Source: DATNBU01 sp964476185 (GTDB lineage: Bacteria; Desulfobacterota; Binatia; UBA1149; CAITLU01). From it: DNA of 64,000 nt. The stretch spans positions 14,929 through 78,928 of the forward strand of contig CAYYZO010000009.1 of NCBI GenBank assembly GCA_964476185.1, in the 5' to 3' direction. Shown here one piece after another: positions 33,121 through 42,055 of this stretch. Every line of letters starts with the position of its first letter. Position 1 is the first letter of the stretch. Below the pieces are notes generated by a model that was given only the letters and a program-made list of their open reading frames with translations, did not search any database and had not been told where the DNA came from. A program made the position numbers and the translations under genes.

Positions 33121-33153
33121 GGTTGATCTGCAACCGTCTTCGATTCGCGAATC
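33121..33153. promoter_or_regulatory. Candidate LysR operator (palindromes)
   Basis: The perfect 12-bp palindrome GATTCGCGAATC (33142-33153) and the inverted repeat GGTTG-N5-CAACC (33121-33135) lie 38-70 bases upstream of the LysR start codon, in the gap shared with ddl. TTATAG directly follows the palindrome and could serve as a -10 element toward ddl. LysR proteins bind near such dyads; the link is inference. Confidence 0.4.
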
Positions 33154-33367
33154 TTATAGCGAGGCAGTTTCGGGCATCCAAGCAGGTCGTGGCTGAATCT
33201 CGAAATTAGGCGCACTTCAGTCCGCGCCGGCCCGGGCGCGGGCGGCACGGCCGGTGGAAAGGCCCAACCCCGGAATTGGGACCGGTCCGGCGTGGTGCTA
33301 CAGAGGCCCGTCGGTTCGCCGTGTGGTCGCGGCCGACGACAGGCCAAGAGGAGCGGAGGAGAGGCGG

Positions 33368-34447
33368 ATGAGCGGGAATCGCAATCTACACGTGCTGTTG
33401 CTGGTCGGCGGGCGCTCCCCGGAGCACCCCATCTCGCTCCGTTCGGGAGCGACGGTCCTCGAGGGCCTGCGCGAGGCCGGGCACCGCGTGACGCTGGTCG
33501 GCATCACGCGCCAGGGCCTGTGGGTGCACGGCGACCTCGCCCCGCAACTCGAGAGCGCGCGGGGCGCGATCGCGGAACTCGACGGGGCGTCGGCGACGCC
33601 CGTCGCGCTGGTCTGGACCGGCAGCGACACCCGCCTGGTCGCCATCGACGGCAGCGCGCTCGGCTCCGCCGCCGACCCCATCGACGTCGTGTTCCCGATG
33701 GTCCACGGCCCCAACGGCGAGGACGGCACGCTGCAGGGCCTGCTCGAACTCGCCCGCGTGCCGTACGTCGGCGCCGGCACCACGGCCAGCGCGCTCGCGA
33801 TGGACAAGCTCGCGATGAAGACGCTCTGCGCCGGCGCCGGCATCGCGCAGGTCGAGTTCCTGGCCGTCGGCGACGGCGACGCGACCACGATCGACGCGAA
33901 GGTGCGCGCGTCCTTCGGCTACCCCTGCTACGTGAAGCCGGCCAACTGCGGCTCGTCGGTCGGCGTCTCGCGCGTGCGCGACGCGGCCGCGCTCGGCGCA
34001 GCGCTGGCCGAGGCCCGGCGCTACGACACCCGCGTGATCGTCGAACGCGGCTGCGACGCCCGCGAGATCGAGGTCGGCATCCTCGGAAGCGGCCCCGGCG
34101 AGCTCTCGCCGGTCGGGGAGATCCTGCCGGCCGACGGCATCTACGACTTCGAAAGCAAGTACGTGGACGCGACGGCCGGCCTGCGGGCGCCGACCGAGAT
34201 CCCCGCCGACGCCCTCCGCGACCTGCACGAGATCGCGTTCGCCGCGTGGGACCTGATCGGCGGCCGCGGCATGGCGCGCATCGACTTCTTCCTCGAGAAG
34301 TCGACCGGACGCGTGCTGTTGAACGAGATCAACACCCTCCCCGGCTTCACGTCGATCAGCATGTACCCGCGGCTTTGGGCGGCAGCGGGGGTGCCGCTGC
34401 CGGCGCTCGTCGACCGGCTGCTCGCCCTCGCGCTCGAACGGCGATGA
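33368..34447 (+). CDS. ddl: D-alanine--D-alanine ligase
   Basis: 359 residues from ATG 33368, preceded by a purine-rich GGAGGAGAGG-like ribosome site. ATP-grasp features are plain: VLLLVGGRSPEHPISLRSG, FPMVHGPNGEDGTLQGLLEL, YVGAGTTASALAMDK, YPCYVKPANCGSSVGVSRV and RIDFFLE with LLNEINTLPGFTSISMYPRLW. It makes the D-Ala-D-Ala dipeptide for the peptidoglycan precursor. The length is typical (~350-370). Ddl stop and the next start share ATGA. Confidence 0.96.
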   Translation: MSGNRNLHVLLLVGGRSPEHPISLRSGATVLEGLREAGHRVTLVGITRQGLWVHGDLAPQLESARGAIAELDGASATPVALVWTGSDTRLVAIDGSALGSAADPIDVVFPMVHGPNGEDGTLQGLLELARVPYVGAGTTASALAMDKLAMKTLCAGAGIAQVEFLAVGDGDATTIDAKVRASFGYPCYVKPANCGSSVGVSRVRDAAALGAALAEARRYDTRVIVERGCDAREIEVGILGSGPGELSPVGEILPADGIYDFESKYVDATAGLRAPTEIPADALRDLHEIAFAAWDLIGGRGMARIDFFLEKSTGRVLLNEINTLPGFTSISMYPRLWAAAGVPLPALVDRLLALALERR

Positions 34448-35088
34448 ACCGCGGGGCCGCAGCGCTGCTCGTCGCGGTGGCGATCGGCGCCGGGACGTGG
34501 ATGGCGTGGCGACCCGCCGTCGATGCGCCGCCGCCCGAACCGGGAACCGACGCCTGCCGGACCGGCGCTCCGACGTCCTGTGAAGCCCCGGCCCGGGATC
34601 CCGCCCCGGCGTCGATCGGGTCTGCCCCCCGAACCCGCCGCCCGGCCGAAGCCGGCGGGCCGCCGGCCTCGACAAGTACCGAGCAGGCTCCGGGCGAGGT
34701 TGCCGCCGAGGGCGAGCGCCTGCGCGAGGAGGCCGACCGGTTGCTCGCGGCCGGCCGCGTGCTCGAAGCCGTGGACGCCATGCGCCGGGCCGCCGAGGTC
34801 GATCCGAGCGCGCGCAACCACGGCGATCTCGGCGCCATTCTCGAGAGGCTCACCGCGTTCGAGGAAGCCGCCCGTCATCTGAAACTCGCCGCCGAACTCG
34901 ATCCGTCGAATGCCGACCGATGGCTCGCGCTGGCCAACGTCTACTATCGGGCGATCGAGCCGGGCGAGGCCTGGAAGGCCGAACGACGCGCCAAGGAGGC
35001 CGAGCCAGGCATCGAATTGCGACGGGATGCCGGCGGCCGGCTCGTTCGCAAGGCCGAGGCGCAAGCCTCGGGCGCGCGGCAGCCGTAG
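34444..35088 (+). CDS. TPR-containing exported protein
   Basis: 214 residues. The N-terminal hydrophobic helix (AALLVAVAIGAGTWMAW) acts as a signal or anchor, then a ~70-residue Pro/Ala/Thr-rich linker, then two to three TPR-like helix pairs (EADRLLAAGRVLEAVDAMRRAAEVDPSA, NHGDLGAILERLTAFEEAARHLKLAAELDPSN, DRWLALANVYYRA). It probably binds a partner in the envelope. It overlaps ddl by 4 bases, so it may belong to peptidoglycan metabolism (inference). Confidence 0.75.
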   Translation: MNRGAAALLVAVAIGAGTWMAWRPAVDAPPPEPGTDACRTGAPTSCEAPARDPAPASIGSAPRTRRPAEAGGPPASTSTEQAPGEVAAEGERLREEADRLLAAGRVLEAVDAMRRAAEVDPSARNHGDLGAILERLTAFEEAARHLKLAAELDPSNADRWLALANVYYRAIEPGEAWKAERRAKEAEPGIELRRDAGGRLVRKAEAQASGARQP

Positions 35089-35224
35089 GGCCTTCGCGCG
35101 ATCCCGTCGAGGTCGTGTCGCCGACGAATCCGGGGAAACGGAATTGCCTGAGCTTCGACGGCCGTGCTACGCCGTTGTATCCGGCCGAGCCACCACTCGG
35201 CCTTGCAAGGGAGGATCCGACACC

Positions 35225-36679
35225 ATGAAGACCCACACCAGGCGGCTCGCGCTTGCCGCGGCGGTCGCCTTCGCCGGCGCGCCGGGCGCCGCGCTCGCCT
35301 TCGACGACTGCCCGGCCGACCACGTCAGCGACGGCTACACCTGCACCGAGTACAAGGGCGCCGGCAAGCAGGGCGGCTACTTCCGCATCACGATCCCGTC
35401 CGACTGGGACGGCGACCTCGTGATCGTGAACCACGGCTTCGACCTGAACGACCGGCACATCCGCCCGCACGAGAGCTGCTCGAACAACCTCGCGCAGGCC
35501 TGCGAGTCCGACGCGGACTGCGGGAGCGGCAACTTCTGCAACAACATCTCCTACATGGGACTCGACGAGATCCTGCTTCCGATGGGGAAGGCGGTCGCGG
35601 CCCCGACGTACAGCACCAGCGGTTGGGCCACGTTCAAGTCCGCGAAGGACCTCAAGGACGTGCTCAAGTTCATCAAGAAGGAGGTTCCGAACGGGAAGGA
35701 CCTCGAGCGCGTCATCATCACGGGCTTCTCGGGCGGCGGCGCGGTCACGATCGACGCCACGCTGAAGCTGAAGATCGACGGCGCGGTTCCGCTGTGCGCC
35801 GCGGCGGGCGGCGGGCTCCCGACCTGGGACGTCGCGATGGACGTGCGCATGGTTTACGACTTCCTCTGCGACGGCGTCAGCGGCGCGAGGTTCCTGTCGG
35901 CGCCGGACGAGGGCGAGGCGAACAGCGTCAACCCGGGCACGGACGCCCTGACGATGGCCACGAAAGTCGACACCTGCTTCGGGATCCTCGGCATCGCCCC
36001 CCACACGCCGGAGATGGACACGCGCCTGGCCCAGTTCTACGCGCTCACCGACTTCAGCGGCGGCGACGGCAACGTGGCGTTCGCGATGGGCTTCGCGACC
36101 CTCGGGCTCGGCGACTTCGTCCGGGACGAGCAGCGCCTGAAGGGCGCGCGCGTCGGCCTCAACGACACGTTGGACTACACCGCCCAGGGATCCGACCTGC
36201 CGCTCGCCGCGCAGCTCGACGTCGACATCGAGCGGCTGACCGAAGGCAAGGGGCGCAAGAAGCTCGCGAAGGCCTACAACCCCGATTACACGAAGGGCAA
36301 GGGCAAGAAGATCGCCTACCCGATCCTGTCGATGGCCGGCGCGGCGGACTGGCTCGTGCTCCCGGAGTTCCAGCGCGTGTTCACGACCGCGCTCGACGAC
36401 GCGCAGAAGAACTACACGCAGACCTGGATCGACACCTTCGGCCACTGCGTGTTCACGGAGCAGGAGACGACCGCGGTCTTCAACAAGTTCTTCGAGTGGC
36501 TCGGACCGCTCGGCGGGCCGCTCGGGCCGCAGCCGACCGCGGCGGACGTCGAGGCCGAGTGCATCGCGCTCGGCGGCCTCGACGGCGTCGACTGCAACTT
36601 CAACGACACGTTCTCGCCCGGCGCGCTGTTCGACCGCATCCCGCCGCGTCCGGACTGGCCGCTCGCGGCCACGCACTGA
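35225..36679 (+). CDS. Secreted alpha/beta-hydrolase-fold protein
   Basis: 484 residues with a clear signal peptide (KTHTRRLALAAAVAFAGAP to ALA-FDD). The mature part begins with paired cysteines and GYFRITIPSDWDGDLVIVNHGFD. A nucleophile elbow is visible as ITGFSGGGAVT (Ser of GFSGG, about residue 165). Several short Cys-rich stretches may form disulfides. Many extracellular esterases, depolymerases and tannase-like enzymes share this fold; I cannot name the substrate. Its 3' end converges with the acyl-CoA ligase gene and shares a hairpin with it. Confidence 0.75.
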   Translation: MKTHTRRLALAAAVAFAGAPGAALAFDDCPADHVSDGYTCTEYKGAGKQGGYFRITIPSDWDGDLVIVNHGFDLNDRHIRPHESCSNNLAQACESDADCGSGNFCNNISYMGLDEILLPMGKAVAAPTYSTSGWATFKSAKDLKDVLKFIKKEVPNGKDLERVIITGFSGGGAVTIDATLKLKIDGAVPLCAAAGGGLPTWDVAMDVRMVYDFLCDGVSGARFLSAPDEGEANSVNPGTDALTMATKVDTCFGILGIAPHTPEMDTRLAQFYALTDFSGGDGNVAFAMGFATLGLGDFVRDEQRLKGARVGLNDTLDYTAQGSDLPLAAQLDVDIERLTEGKGRKKLAKAYNPDYTKGKGKKIAYPILSMAGAADWLVLPEFQRVFTTALDDAQKNYTQTWIDTFGHCVFTEQETTAVFNKFFEWLGPLGGPLGPQPTAADVEAECIALGGLDGVDCNFNDTFSPGALFDRIPPRPDWPLAATH

Positions 36680-36710
36680 TCGTCGCCCGCGCCACGCGCA
36701 GGCGGATCGC

Positions 36711-36741
36711 GACGCCCCCGGCCGTTCAGGCCGGGGGCGTC
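36711..36741. terminator. Hairpin spanning a stop codon between convergent genes
   Basis: GACGCCCCCGGCC (36711-36723) and GGCCGGGGGCGTC (36729-36741) form a perfect 13-bp stem with a 5-base loop. The stop codon of the leftward acyl-CoA ligase gene (36726-36728 on the plus strand as TCA) lies in the loop. It follows the stop of the rightward hydrolase by 32 bases. No T-run is present. It may terminate or protect both transcripts. Confidence 0.6.
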
Positions 36742-38312
36742 GTCGTCTTGAGCGCGCGACGCAGGACCTTGCCGGAGGCGTTCTTCGGCAGCTCGCCCAC
36801 GAACTCGAACGAGCGCGGCTTCTTGTAGGCCGCCGTGCGCGCGGCGACGTGCTCGGCCAGCTCGGCCGAGGAGGCGCTCGAGCCGGGGCGAAGCACGACG
36901 ACCGCATGCACGCGCTCGCCCCACTCGGCGTCGGGCCGGCCCACCACCGCCGACTCGAGCACCGCCGGATGGCTCGACAGCGCGTCCTCGACCTCGCGCG
37001 GGTACACGTTGAACCCGCCGCTGACGATCATGTCGTGCAGCCGGTCGACGATCGTCACGAAACCGTCGGCGTCGCGCGTCGCGAGGTCGCCGGTGTGCAT
37101 CCATCCCTCGTCGTCGAGACCCTTGGCGTCGCCGCGAGCCGACCCGCCCCAATAGCCGAGCATCGTGTTGCGGCCGCGCACGAGCACCTCGCCGGCCTCG
37201 CCGGCGACCGCTTCGCGTCCGTCGCGAACGATGCGCAGCTCGCCCACCGCGGTCGGCCGGCCGCAACTCGAGAGTCGACGCCGGCGCGAATCGTCGTCGC
37301 CGGCGACGACGTGGTCCTCGCGCCGCAGCGCGGTCACCGGCCAGTTCGATTCGGTCAGGCCGTAGATCTGCACGAACACCGGGCCGAGCAGCGCGAGGCC
37401 CTGCTCGAGGCGGTCGACGGGCATGGACGCGCCCCCGTAGACGATCGTGCGCAGCGCCTCCGGCCGGGGACCGCTCCGAACGGCGTCGAGAAACCGCACG
37501 AGCATCGTCGGCACGAGGAACGCGGCCGTCACGCGCTCGTCGGCGGCGAGTCGCGCGAACGCCGCCGCGTCGAAGTGGTCGGCCACGAGAGCCGTCGCCC
37601 CGACCGCGGCGTGGGGCAGCCACATGGCCCCGGCGGCGTGCGTCATCGGTGCGACCTGGGCGAGCACGTCGGCGGAGCCGAGCGGACCGATCACGTCGGA
37701 GACGATCTCGACCGAGGCGTCGTAGCAGCGTCTCGGCAGCACGGCGCCCTTCGGAAGACCCGCCGTGCCCGAGGTGTAGCGAATGCGAACCACGTCCTCG
37801 GGCCCCGGCGCCGACGGCGGCTCGACGGGGCGGCCGGTGGCCAGCAGCCAGTCCCAGCCGGCCGGCCCGTCGCTGCCGACCTCGACGACGAAGCATCCGG
37901 GCGACAATACGCTGCGATCGATCCCGGCGAGATGCTTCGTCGAAGCGATCAGCACCGATGGAGAGCAGTCCCGGAGGATCGCCGCGTGCTCGGCCGGAGA
38001 CGAGCGCACGTTGAGCGCGACCCAGACGATGCCCGAGACGAGGCAGGCCCACTCGCTCGCGACCATCTCGACGCCGTTGTCGAGCAGCACCGCGGCGCGG
38101 TCGCCGGGCCGCACGCCGCGCGAGGCCAGCACGTCGGCAAGCCGCAGCGTCCGGTCATGAAGCCCGGCATACGAGACCGGCGCGCCGCGGCGGTACTCGC
38201 GAGCCGCCGCATCCCAGGCGAGCGGCACGAGCGCCGGCCGGTCGGCGTGCGCACGGCAGAACTCGTGGATCAGGCTGGAGACGCTGGTCGTGCGGGAGAC
38301 GAGGTCCGGCAC
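36726..38312 (-). CDS. Acyl-CoA synthetase (AMP-forming)
   Basis: 528 residues from GTG 38312. Adenylate-forming motifs: RYTSGTAGLPKGAVL, FVQIYGLTESNWP, MHTGDLATRDADGF, DRLHDMIVSGGFNVYPREVE, and the C-terminal PKNASGKVLRRAL with the catalytic Lys. It should activate a fatty or aromatic acid to its CoA ester. Substrate cannot be told. It lies 34 bases downstream of coaE on the same strand; coenzyme A is its substrate. Confidence 0.9.
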   Translation of the reverse strand: MPDLVSRTTSVSSLIHEFCRAHADRPALVPLAWDAAAREYRRGAPVSYAGLHDRTLRLADVLASRGVRPGDRAAVLLDNGVEMVASEWACLVSGIVWVALNVRSSPAEHAAILRDCSPSVLIASTKHLAGIDRSVLSPGCFVVEVGSDGPAGWDWLLATGRPVEPPSAPGPEDVVRIRYTSGTAGLPKGAVLPRRCYDASVEIVSDVIGPLGSADVLAQVAPMTHAAGAMWLPHAAVGATALVADHFDAAAFARLAADERVTAAFLVPTMLVRFLDAVRSGPRPEALRTIVYGGASMPVDRLEQGLALLGPVFVQIYGLTESNWPVTALRREDHVVAGDDDSRRRRLSSCGRPTAVGELRIVRDGREAVAGEAGEVLVRGRNTMLGYWGGSARGDAKGLDDEGWMHTGDLATRDADGFVTIVDRLHDMIVSGGFNVYPREVEDALSSHPAVLESAVVGRPDAEWGERVHAVVVLRPGSSASSAELAEHVAARTAAYKKPRSFEFVGELPKNASGKVLRRALKTTTPPA

Positions 38313-38346
38313 GCGCGGAGGATCCTGCACGGCGCGCGAACCGTCG

Positions 38347-38976
38347 TCAGGAAGCGCTCGCGCGCGACGTGTCGAGCTCGTGCTGGAGCTCGCTCCAGGC
38401 CGCCTGCACCTCGGCTTCGAGGTCGAGCAGGCTGCCGTTGTTCTCGATGACCCGGGTCGCGGTGCGGCGCCGCGTCTCGTTGTCGGCTTGCGCCCGCATG
38501 CGCCGGTGGACCTCCTCGGCATCCATGCCGCGCAGCGCGACGAGGCGCTGCAGGACGATGTCCGGGTCGGCGACGACCGCCCACAACCGGCCCGCGCCGC
38601 CGGTCCAGCCCGTCTCCGTCATCAGGGCGGCCTCGATCACGACCACCGACCCGGGGTCGTCGGCGACGATGTCGGCGACGCGCTGGGCCACCTCGGCCCG
38701 AACCAGGGGGTGGACGATGCCGTTCAGCTCGGCCAGGGCAGCGGGATCGCGAAAGACCATCGAGCCGAGCCGGGCCCGGTCGATCGCGCCGTCTTCCCCG
38801 ACCACGCCCTCGCCGAAGCGCTCGACGATGCGTTCGAACCCGGGCGTGCCCGGCACGTAGACCTCGTGCGCGACGCGGTCGGCGTCGATCACGTGCGCGC
38901 CGCGATCGGCGAGCAGTTCGGCCACGGTCGACTTGCCCGACCCGATCCCGCCGGTGAGCCCGATCATCACAGCCAT
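38347..38976 (-). CDS. coaE: Dephospho-CoA kinase
   Basis: 209 residues from ATG 38976. P-loop GLTGGIGSGKST at residues 5-16, then DADRVAHEVYVPGTPG, FGEGVVGEDGAIDRARLGSMVF and IVHPLVRAEV, all typical of CoaE. It phosphorylates dephospho-CoA, the last step of coenzyme A synthesis. Length is normal (~200). The acyl-CoA ligase gene follows on the same strand. Confidence 0.95.
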   Translation of the reverse strand: MAVMIGLTGGIGSGKSTVAELLADRGAHVIDADRVAHEVYVPGTPGFERIVERFGEGVVGEDGAIDRARLGSMVFRDPAALAELNGIVHPLVRAEVAQRVADIVADDPGSVVVIEAALMTETGWTGGAGRLWAVVADPDIVLQRLVALRGMDAEEVHRRMRAQADNETRRRTATRVIENNGSLLDLEAEVQAAWSELQHELDTSRASAS

Positions 38977-39091
38977 CGCGCGCGATTCTATTCGGACGCC
39001 GGACGCTGGCAACGAACGGGCGGGTTTTCTCCGAAACGGCGCGGTGGGCATATGCTGCGTCGCGGGCGCCCGCCGGGCGCCCGGACACGAC

Positions 39092-40537
39092 GTGACCTCG
39101 CGACGAATCGACTTCGCGATCGCGGCCGCGATCTTCGCCGGCGCCGCGATCTTCTTCGCTTCCTTCGAACCGTGGCAGCGCCCGGTGCTGCTCGACGCGG
39201 CGACGTGGGACTACATGGCGGTCGAGGCCTCGCGCGGGTTGGTGCCGTACCGGGACGTCTTCCTGCACAAGACCCCGGGGGCCGCGCTGATCGGCGCGGT
39301 GGGTGCCTGGACCGGGCGCCGGCTCGGCGTCGAACCGGTGCTGGCGGCGCACGCGGTGTTCCTGCTGCTCGGTGCGCTCGCGCCGGTGCTGCTGTTCGCG
39401 ATCTGCCGGAGCGCCGGACTCGCGCGAGCGGCTTCGGCCGGCGCGGCGATCGCCCTCTTCGCGTTCGACGAATGGCCCGTCGCGGCCCTCGAGGGCTGCC
39501 GGCCGAAGGTCCCGACCACGGTGCTCGGCCTCGCGGCGATGCTGGCCGCCGAGCGCGGGCGCGGCATCGCGGCTTCGGTCGTCGGCGGGGCTTCGGTGCT
39601 GTGCTGGCAGCCCGGCCTCGCGTTCCTCGCCGGCGCGTGGGCGGCCCTGCTGCGGGCCGGCGAGCGCCGGCCGCGCCGGTTCGCGCTCTTCGCGCTCGCG
39701 TCGCTCGCGCCGGCCGCCCTGTTGCTCGCGTGGCTCGCGGCCCACGGCGCGTTGGCCGACTTCGTCGAGCAGGCCGTGCTGTTCAACCTGCACTACATCG
39801 AGGAGAAGGCGCGCTCGCCGGCCGGCACGCTGAGGGCGCTCGCGCGCAGCCTCGGTGACTGGAACGCCGTCGAACTGCTGCTGCTGCCGGCCGCGGTCGC
39901 GGGCCTCTGGCTGCGGCGGGCGCGAGCCGGGCGGGCGCGGCTGCCGGTCTCGATCGTCGTCTCCGGAACGGTGTACGCGGCGATGACGTTCGTGAGCTAC
40001 CAGTCCTGGCCGGATGCGATCCTGCTCGGGCCGATCGTCGCGACGACGATCGGCGTCGGCCTGCACGCGCTCCTCGACCTGCGGCTCGACCGGCGCGCCG
40101 CCGCCGTCCTCTCGCTCGTCGTGCTGACCATCGCCGCTGCACCCGACGACCGCCCCAAATACCGCCCGTCGCTCGGATTCGCGGAGCAGCGCGAGCGCTT
40201 CGTGGCGCTCGCGGCGGGCCTGTCCGCGGACGATGCCGTGCTCGGCGTCAGCGTGCCGGAGTTCTTCCTGCACACGTCGCGCCGCAACGGCTGGAAGTGG
40301 CCCTACCTGTGGTTCGGCGTGGACGATTTCGCCGCCGCGCACCATCCCGGCGGGTTCGACGGGGTTCTCGCCGATCTCGCGCTCGACCCTCCGGCCATGA
40401 TCCTCGTCGGGCGGCTCTGGGCAGGCCCCGAGCGCCAGCTGTTCGAGCGGTGGGCGGCCGCGCGCTACGACGTCACGACGGTGCGACTCTTCCCGCACCT
40501 GAAGCGGCCGCTGCGCGTGTACCGGCTGCGCGACTGA
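39092..40537 (+). CDS. Multi-pass membrane glycosyltransferase-like protein
   Basis: 481 residues from GTG 39092. About nine to eleven hydrophobic helices. The early loop DAATWDYMAVEASRGLVPYRDVFLHKTPGAALIG matches the acidic loop of PMT/GT39-like membrane glycosyltransferases, where the aspartate is catalytic and HKTPG is common. The C-terminal soluble part includes PYLWFGVDDFAAAHHP. It probably transfers sugar from a polyprenyl carrier. It is divergent from coaE. Confidence 0.7.
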   Translation: MTSRRIDFAIAAAIFAGAAIFFASFEPWQRPVLLDAATWDYMAVEASRGLVPYRDVFLHKTPGAALIGAVGAWTGRRLGVEPVLAAHAVFLLLGALAPVLLFAICRSAGLARAASAGAAIALFAFDEWPVAALEGCRPKVPTTVLGLAAMLAAERGRGIAASVVGGASVLCWQPGLAFLAGAWAALLRAGERRPRRFALFALASLAPAALLLAWLAAHGALADFVEQAVLFNLHYIEEKARSPAGTLRALARSLGDWNAVELLLLPAAVAGLWLRRARAGRARLPVSIVVSGTVYAAMTFVSYQSWPDAILLGPIVATTIGVGLHALLDLRLDRRAAAVLSLVVLTIAAAPDDRPKYRPSLGFAEQRERFVALAAGLSADDAVLGVSVPEFFLHTSRRNGWKWPYLWFGVDDFAAAHHPGGFDGVLADLALDPPAMILVGRLWAGPERQLFERWAAARYDVTTVRLFPHLKRPLRVYRLRD

Positions 40538-40612
40538 CGACGGCGCGATCCCGCGTGTCGTCGCGACTCGCAGCCCCGGCGTCGGGCGGCCGCGGTCAGC
40601 GGCCGCGACGTC

Positions 40613-41395
40613 TCACCAGTTGTCCTTGAGGCGGCGCGTCGCCGCGAACACCGAGGCCGCGTCCGCGCCGACCCCGGCCTCCCGCTCGCGGACCGAGGCG
40701 ACCAGTTCCGGACTCGACCAGCGCAGGAACGGGTTCGTCGCCTTCTCGATCGCGATCGTCGTCGGCACGCTCGGCCGGCCGGCCGCGCGCATCTCGTCGA
40801 CCTGGCGCCGCCGTTCGGCGAGCGCCTCGTTGGAAGGCTCGAGCTCCGCGGCGAACTCGAGGTTCTTCACCGTGTACTCGTGGCCGCAGAACACGCGCGC
40901 GTCCTCCGGCAGTGCAGCCAGGCGCGACAGCGACGACATCATCTGCGGCGCGTCTCCCTCGAACAGCCGACCGCAGCCGCCCGCGAACAGCGTGTCGCCC
41001 GTGAACACCACCTTCTCGCGCTCGAACCAATACGCGATGTGGCCGCGGGTGTGAGCCGGGATGAAGATCGCGCGCCCCTCGAGCGCGCCCAGCCGGAACG
41101 CCTCGCCGTCGGCGAGTCCGCGCGTGAGGCCCGGGATGCGTTCCGCGTCGCCCGCGTAACCGTACACCTCGACGCTGCCGGCCGGCAGCGCCGCCAGAAG
41201 CTCCTCGTTGCCGCCGACGTGATCGAAGTGATGGTGGGTGGACAGGATCGCCACGATCCGCACTCCCTCCCGGGAAGCGGCCTCGAGCACCGGAGCAGCC
41301 TCGGCGACATCGACGACGCCGGCGATCCCGGACGCCTCGTCGACCGCGAGGTAGGCATAGTTGTCCGCGAGCTGACCGACCGGAACGACGCGCAT
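40613..41395 (-). CDS. gloB: Hydroxyacylglutathione hydrolase (glyoxalase II)
   Basis: 260 residues from ATG 41395; a GTG at 41401 overlapping the upstream stop is an alternative. MBL zinc motifs: STHHHFDHVGGN (HxHxDH), PAHTRGHIAYWF, TGDTLFAGGCGRLFEG and FCGHEYTVKNL. The order and the FCGHEYT motif with the C-terminal NPFLRW are specific to GloB. It hydrolyses S-lactoylglutathione to lactate. A glutathione-type precursor ligase (gshA-like) lies at 57.1-58.5 kb, so the thiol pathway is at least partly present. Confidence 0.95.
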   Translation of the reverse strand: MRVVPVGQLADNYAYLAVDEASGIAGVVDVAEAAPVLEAASREGVRIVAILSTHHHFDHVGGNEELLAALPAGSVEVYGYAGDAERIPGLTRGLADGEAFRLGALEGRAIFIPAHTRGHIAYWFEREKVVFTGDTLFAGGCGRLFEGDAPQMMSSLSRLAALPEDARVFCGHEYTVKNLEFAAELEPSNEALAERRRQVDEMRAAGRPSVPTTIAIEKATNPFLRWSSPELVASVREREAGVGADAASVFAATRRLKDNW

Positions 41396-41397
41396 CG

Positions 41398-42033
41398 TCA
41401 CGGGTGGGCAGCGTCGCCGGCGGCCGGGGCGGGTGCGTCGGCCTTGCCGGCCGGCTGCTCGTCGTCGTCCTCGTCGTCGTCGTCGAGGTCCGTGGCCGGT
41501 GGGACGTAGCTCTCCGACCGCTCGCGAGTACGGATCACCTCGCCCGTCTCCGGATCGATGTCCTCGGTGACGACCTTCGAGCGCTGCGTCTCGTCGTCGT
41601 TGGTCCGGCGCTCGCGGGCGATCAGCTTCCCCTGGCGGTAGCCTTCCGCGTACTCCTCCCAGAACACGCCGTCGCGCATCACGCCCCGGTGGAAACCGAG
41701 CAACACTCCGTTGCCCCAGACCTTGTACTCGAGCTGGTCGCCATCCTGCTTCGCGCCGAAGAGCATCCCGCGGCTCGGCGGCTGGGCGACCTCTCCATCG
41801 AAGCGGTGGAGCCGGTAGCGGTCGTACTTGTCCTGCTTCATCACCGGACCGCCGACGTAGTACTTGTAGCCGGGCAGGATCGGGATCTTCGGCAGGCTGC
41901 CTTCGGCCGCCGACGCGGCGGGACTCGAGGAAGCGACCGGCGCGTCCGCCTGCCTGGCCGGCTCTTCGTTGGAGCAGGCGGCGGTACAAACCATGGCGAG
42001 CGTCACGAGCGACAGGACGGGAAGTCGTTTCAT
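41398..42033 (-). CDS. Putative lipoprotein, acidic C-terminus
   Basis: 211 residues. The N-terminal signal ends with lipobox TAAC (Cys20). The middle has Tyr- and Gly-rich strands (GYKYYVGGPVMKQDKYDRYRLHRF, YKVWGNGVLLGFHRGVMRDGVFWEEYAEGYRQGKLIARERR), possibly MORN-like hairpins. The C-terminus is strongly acidic (a run of ten aspartate/glutamate residues around 187-196). No family recognised. It sits upstream of gloB with 2 bases between the stop and the gloB ATG. Confidence 0.65.
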   Translation of the reverse strand: MKRLPVLSLVTLAMVCTAACSNEEPARQADAPVASSSPAASAAEGSLPKIPILPGYKYYVGGPVMKQDKYDRYRLHRFDGEVAQPPSRGMLFGAKQDGDQLEYKVWGNGVLLGFHRGVMRDGVFWEEYAEGYRQGKLIARERRTNDDETQRSKVVTEDIDPETGEVIRTRERSESYVPPATDLDDDDEDDDEQPAGKADAPAPAAGDAAHP

Positions 42034-42055
42034 TCCTGGATTCCTCGAAGTGGTG

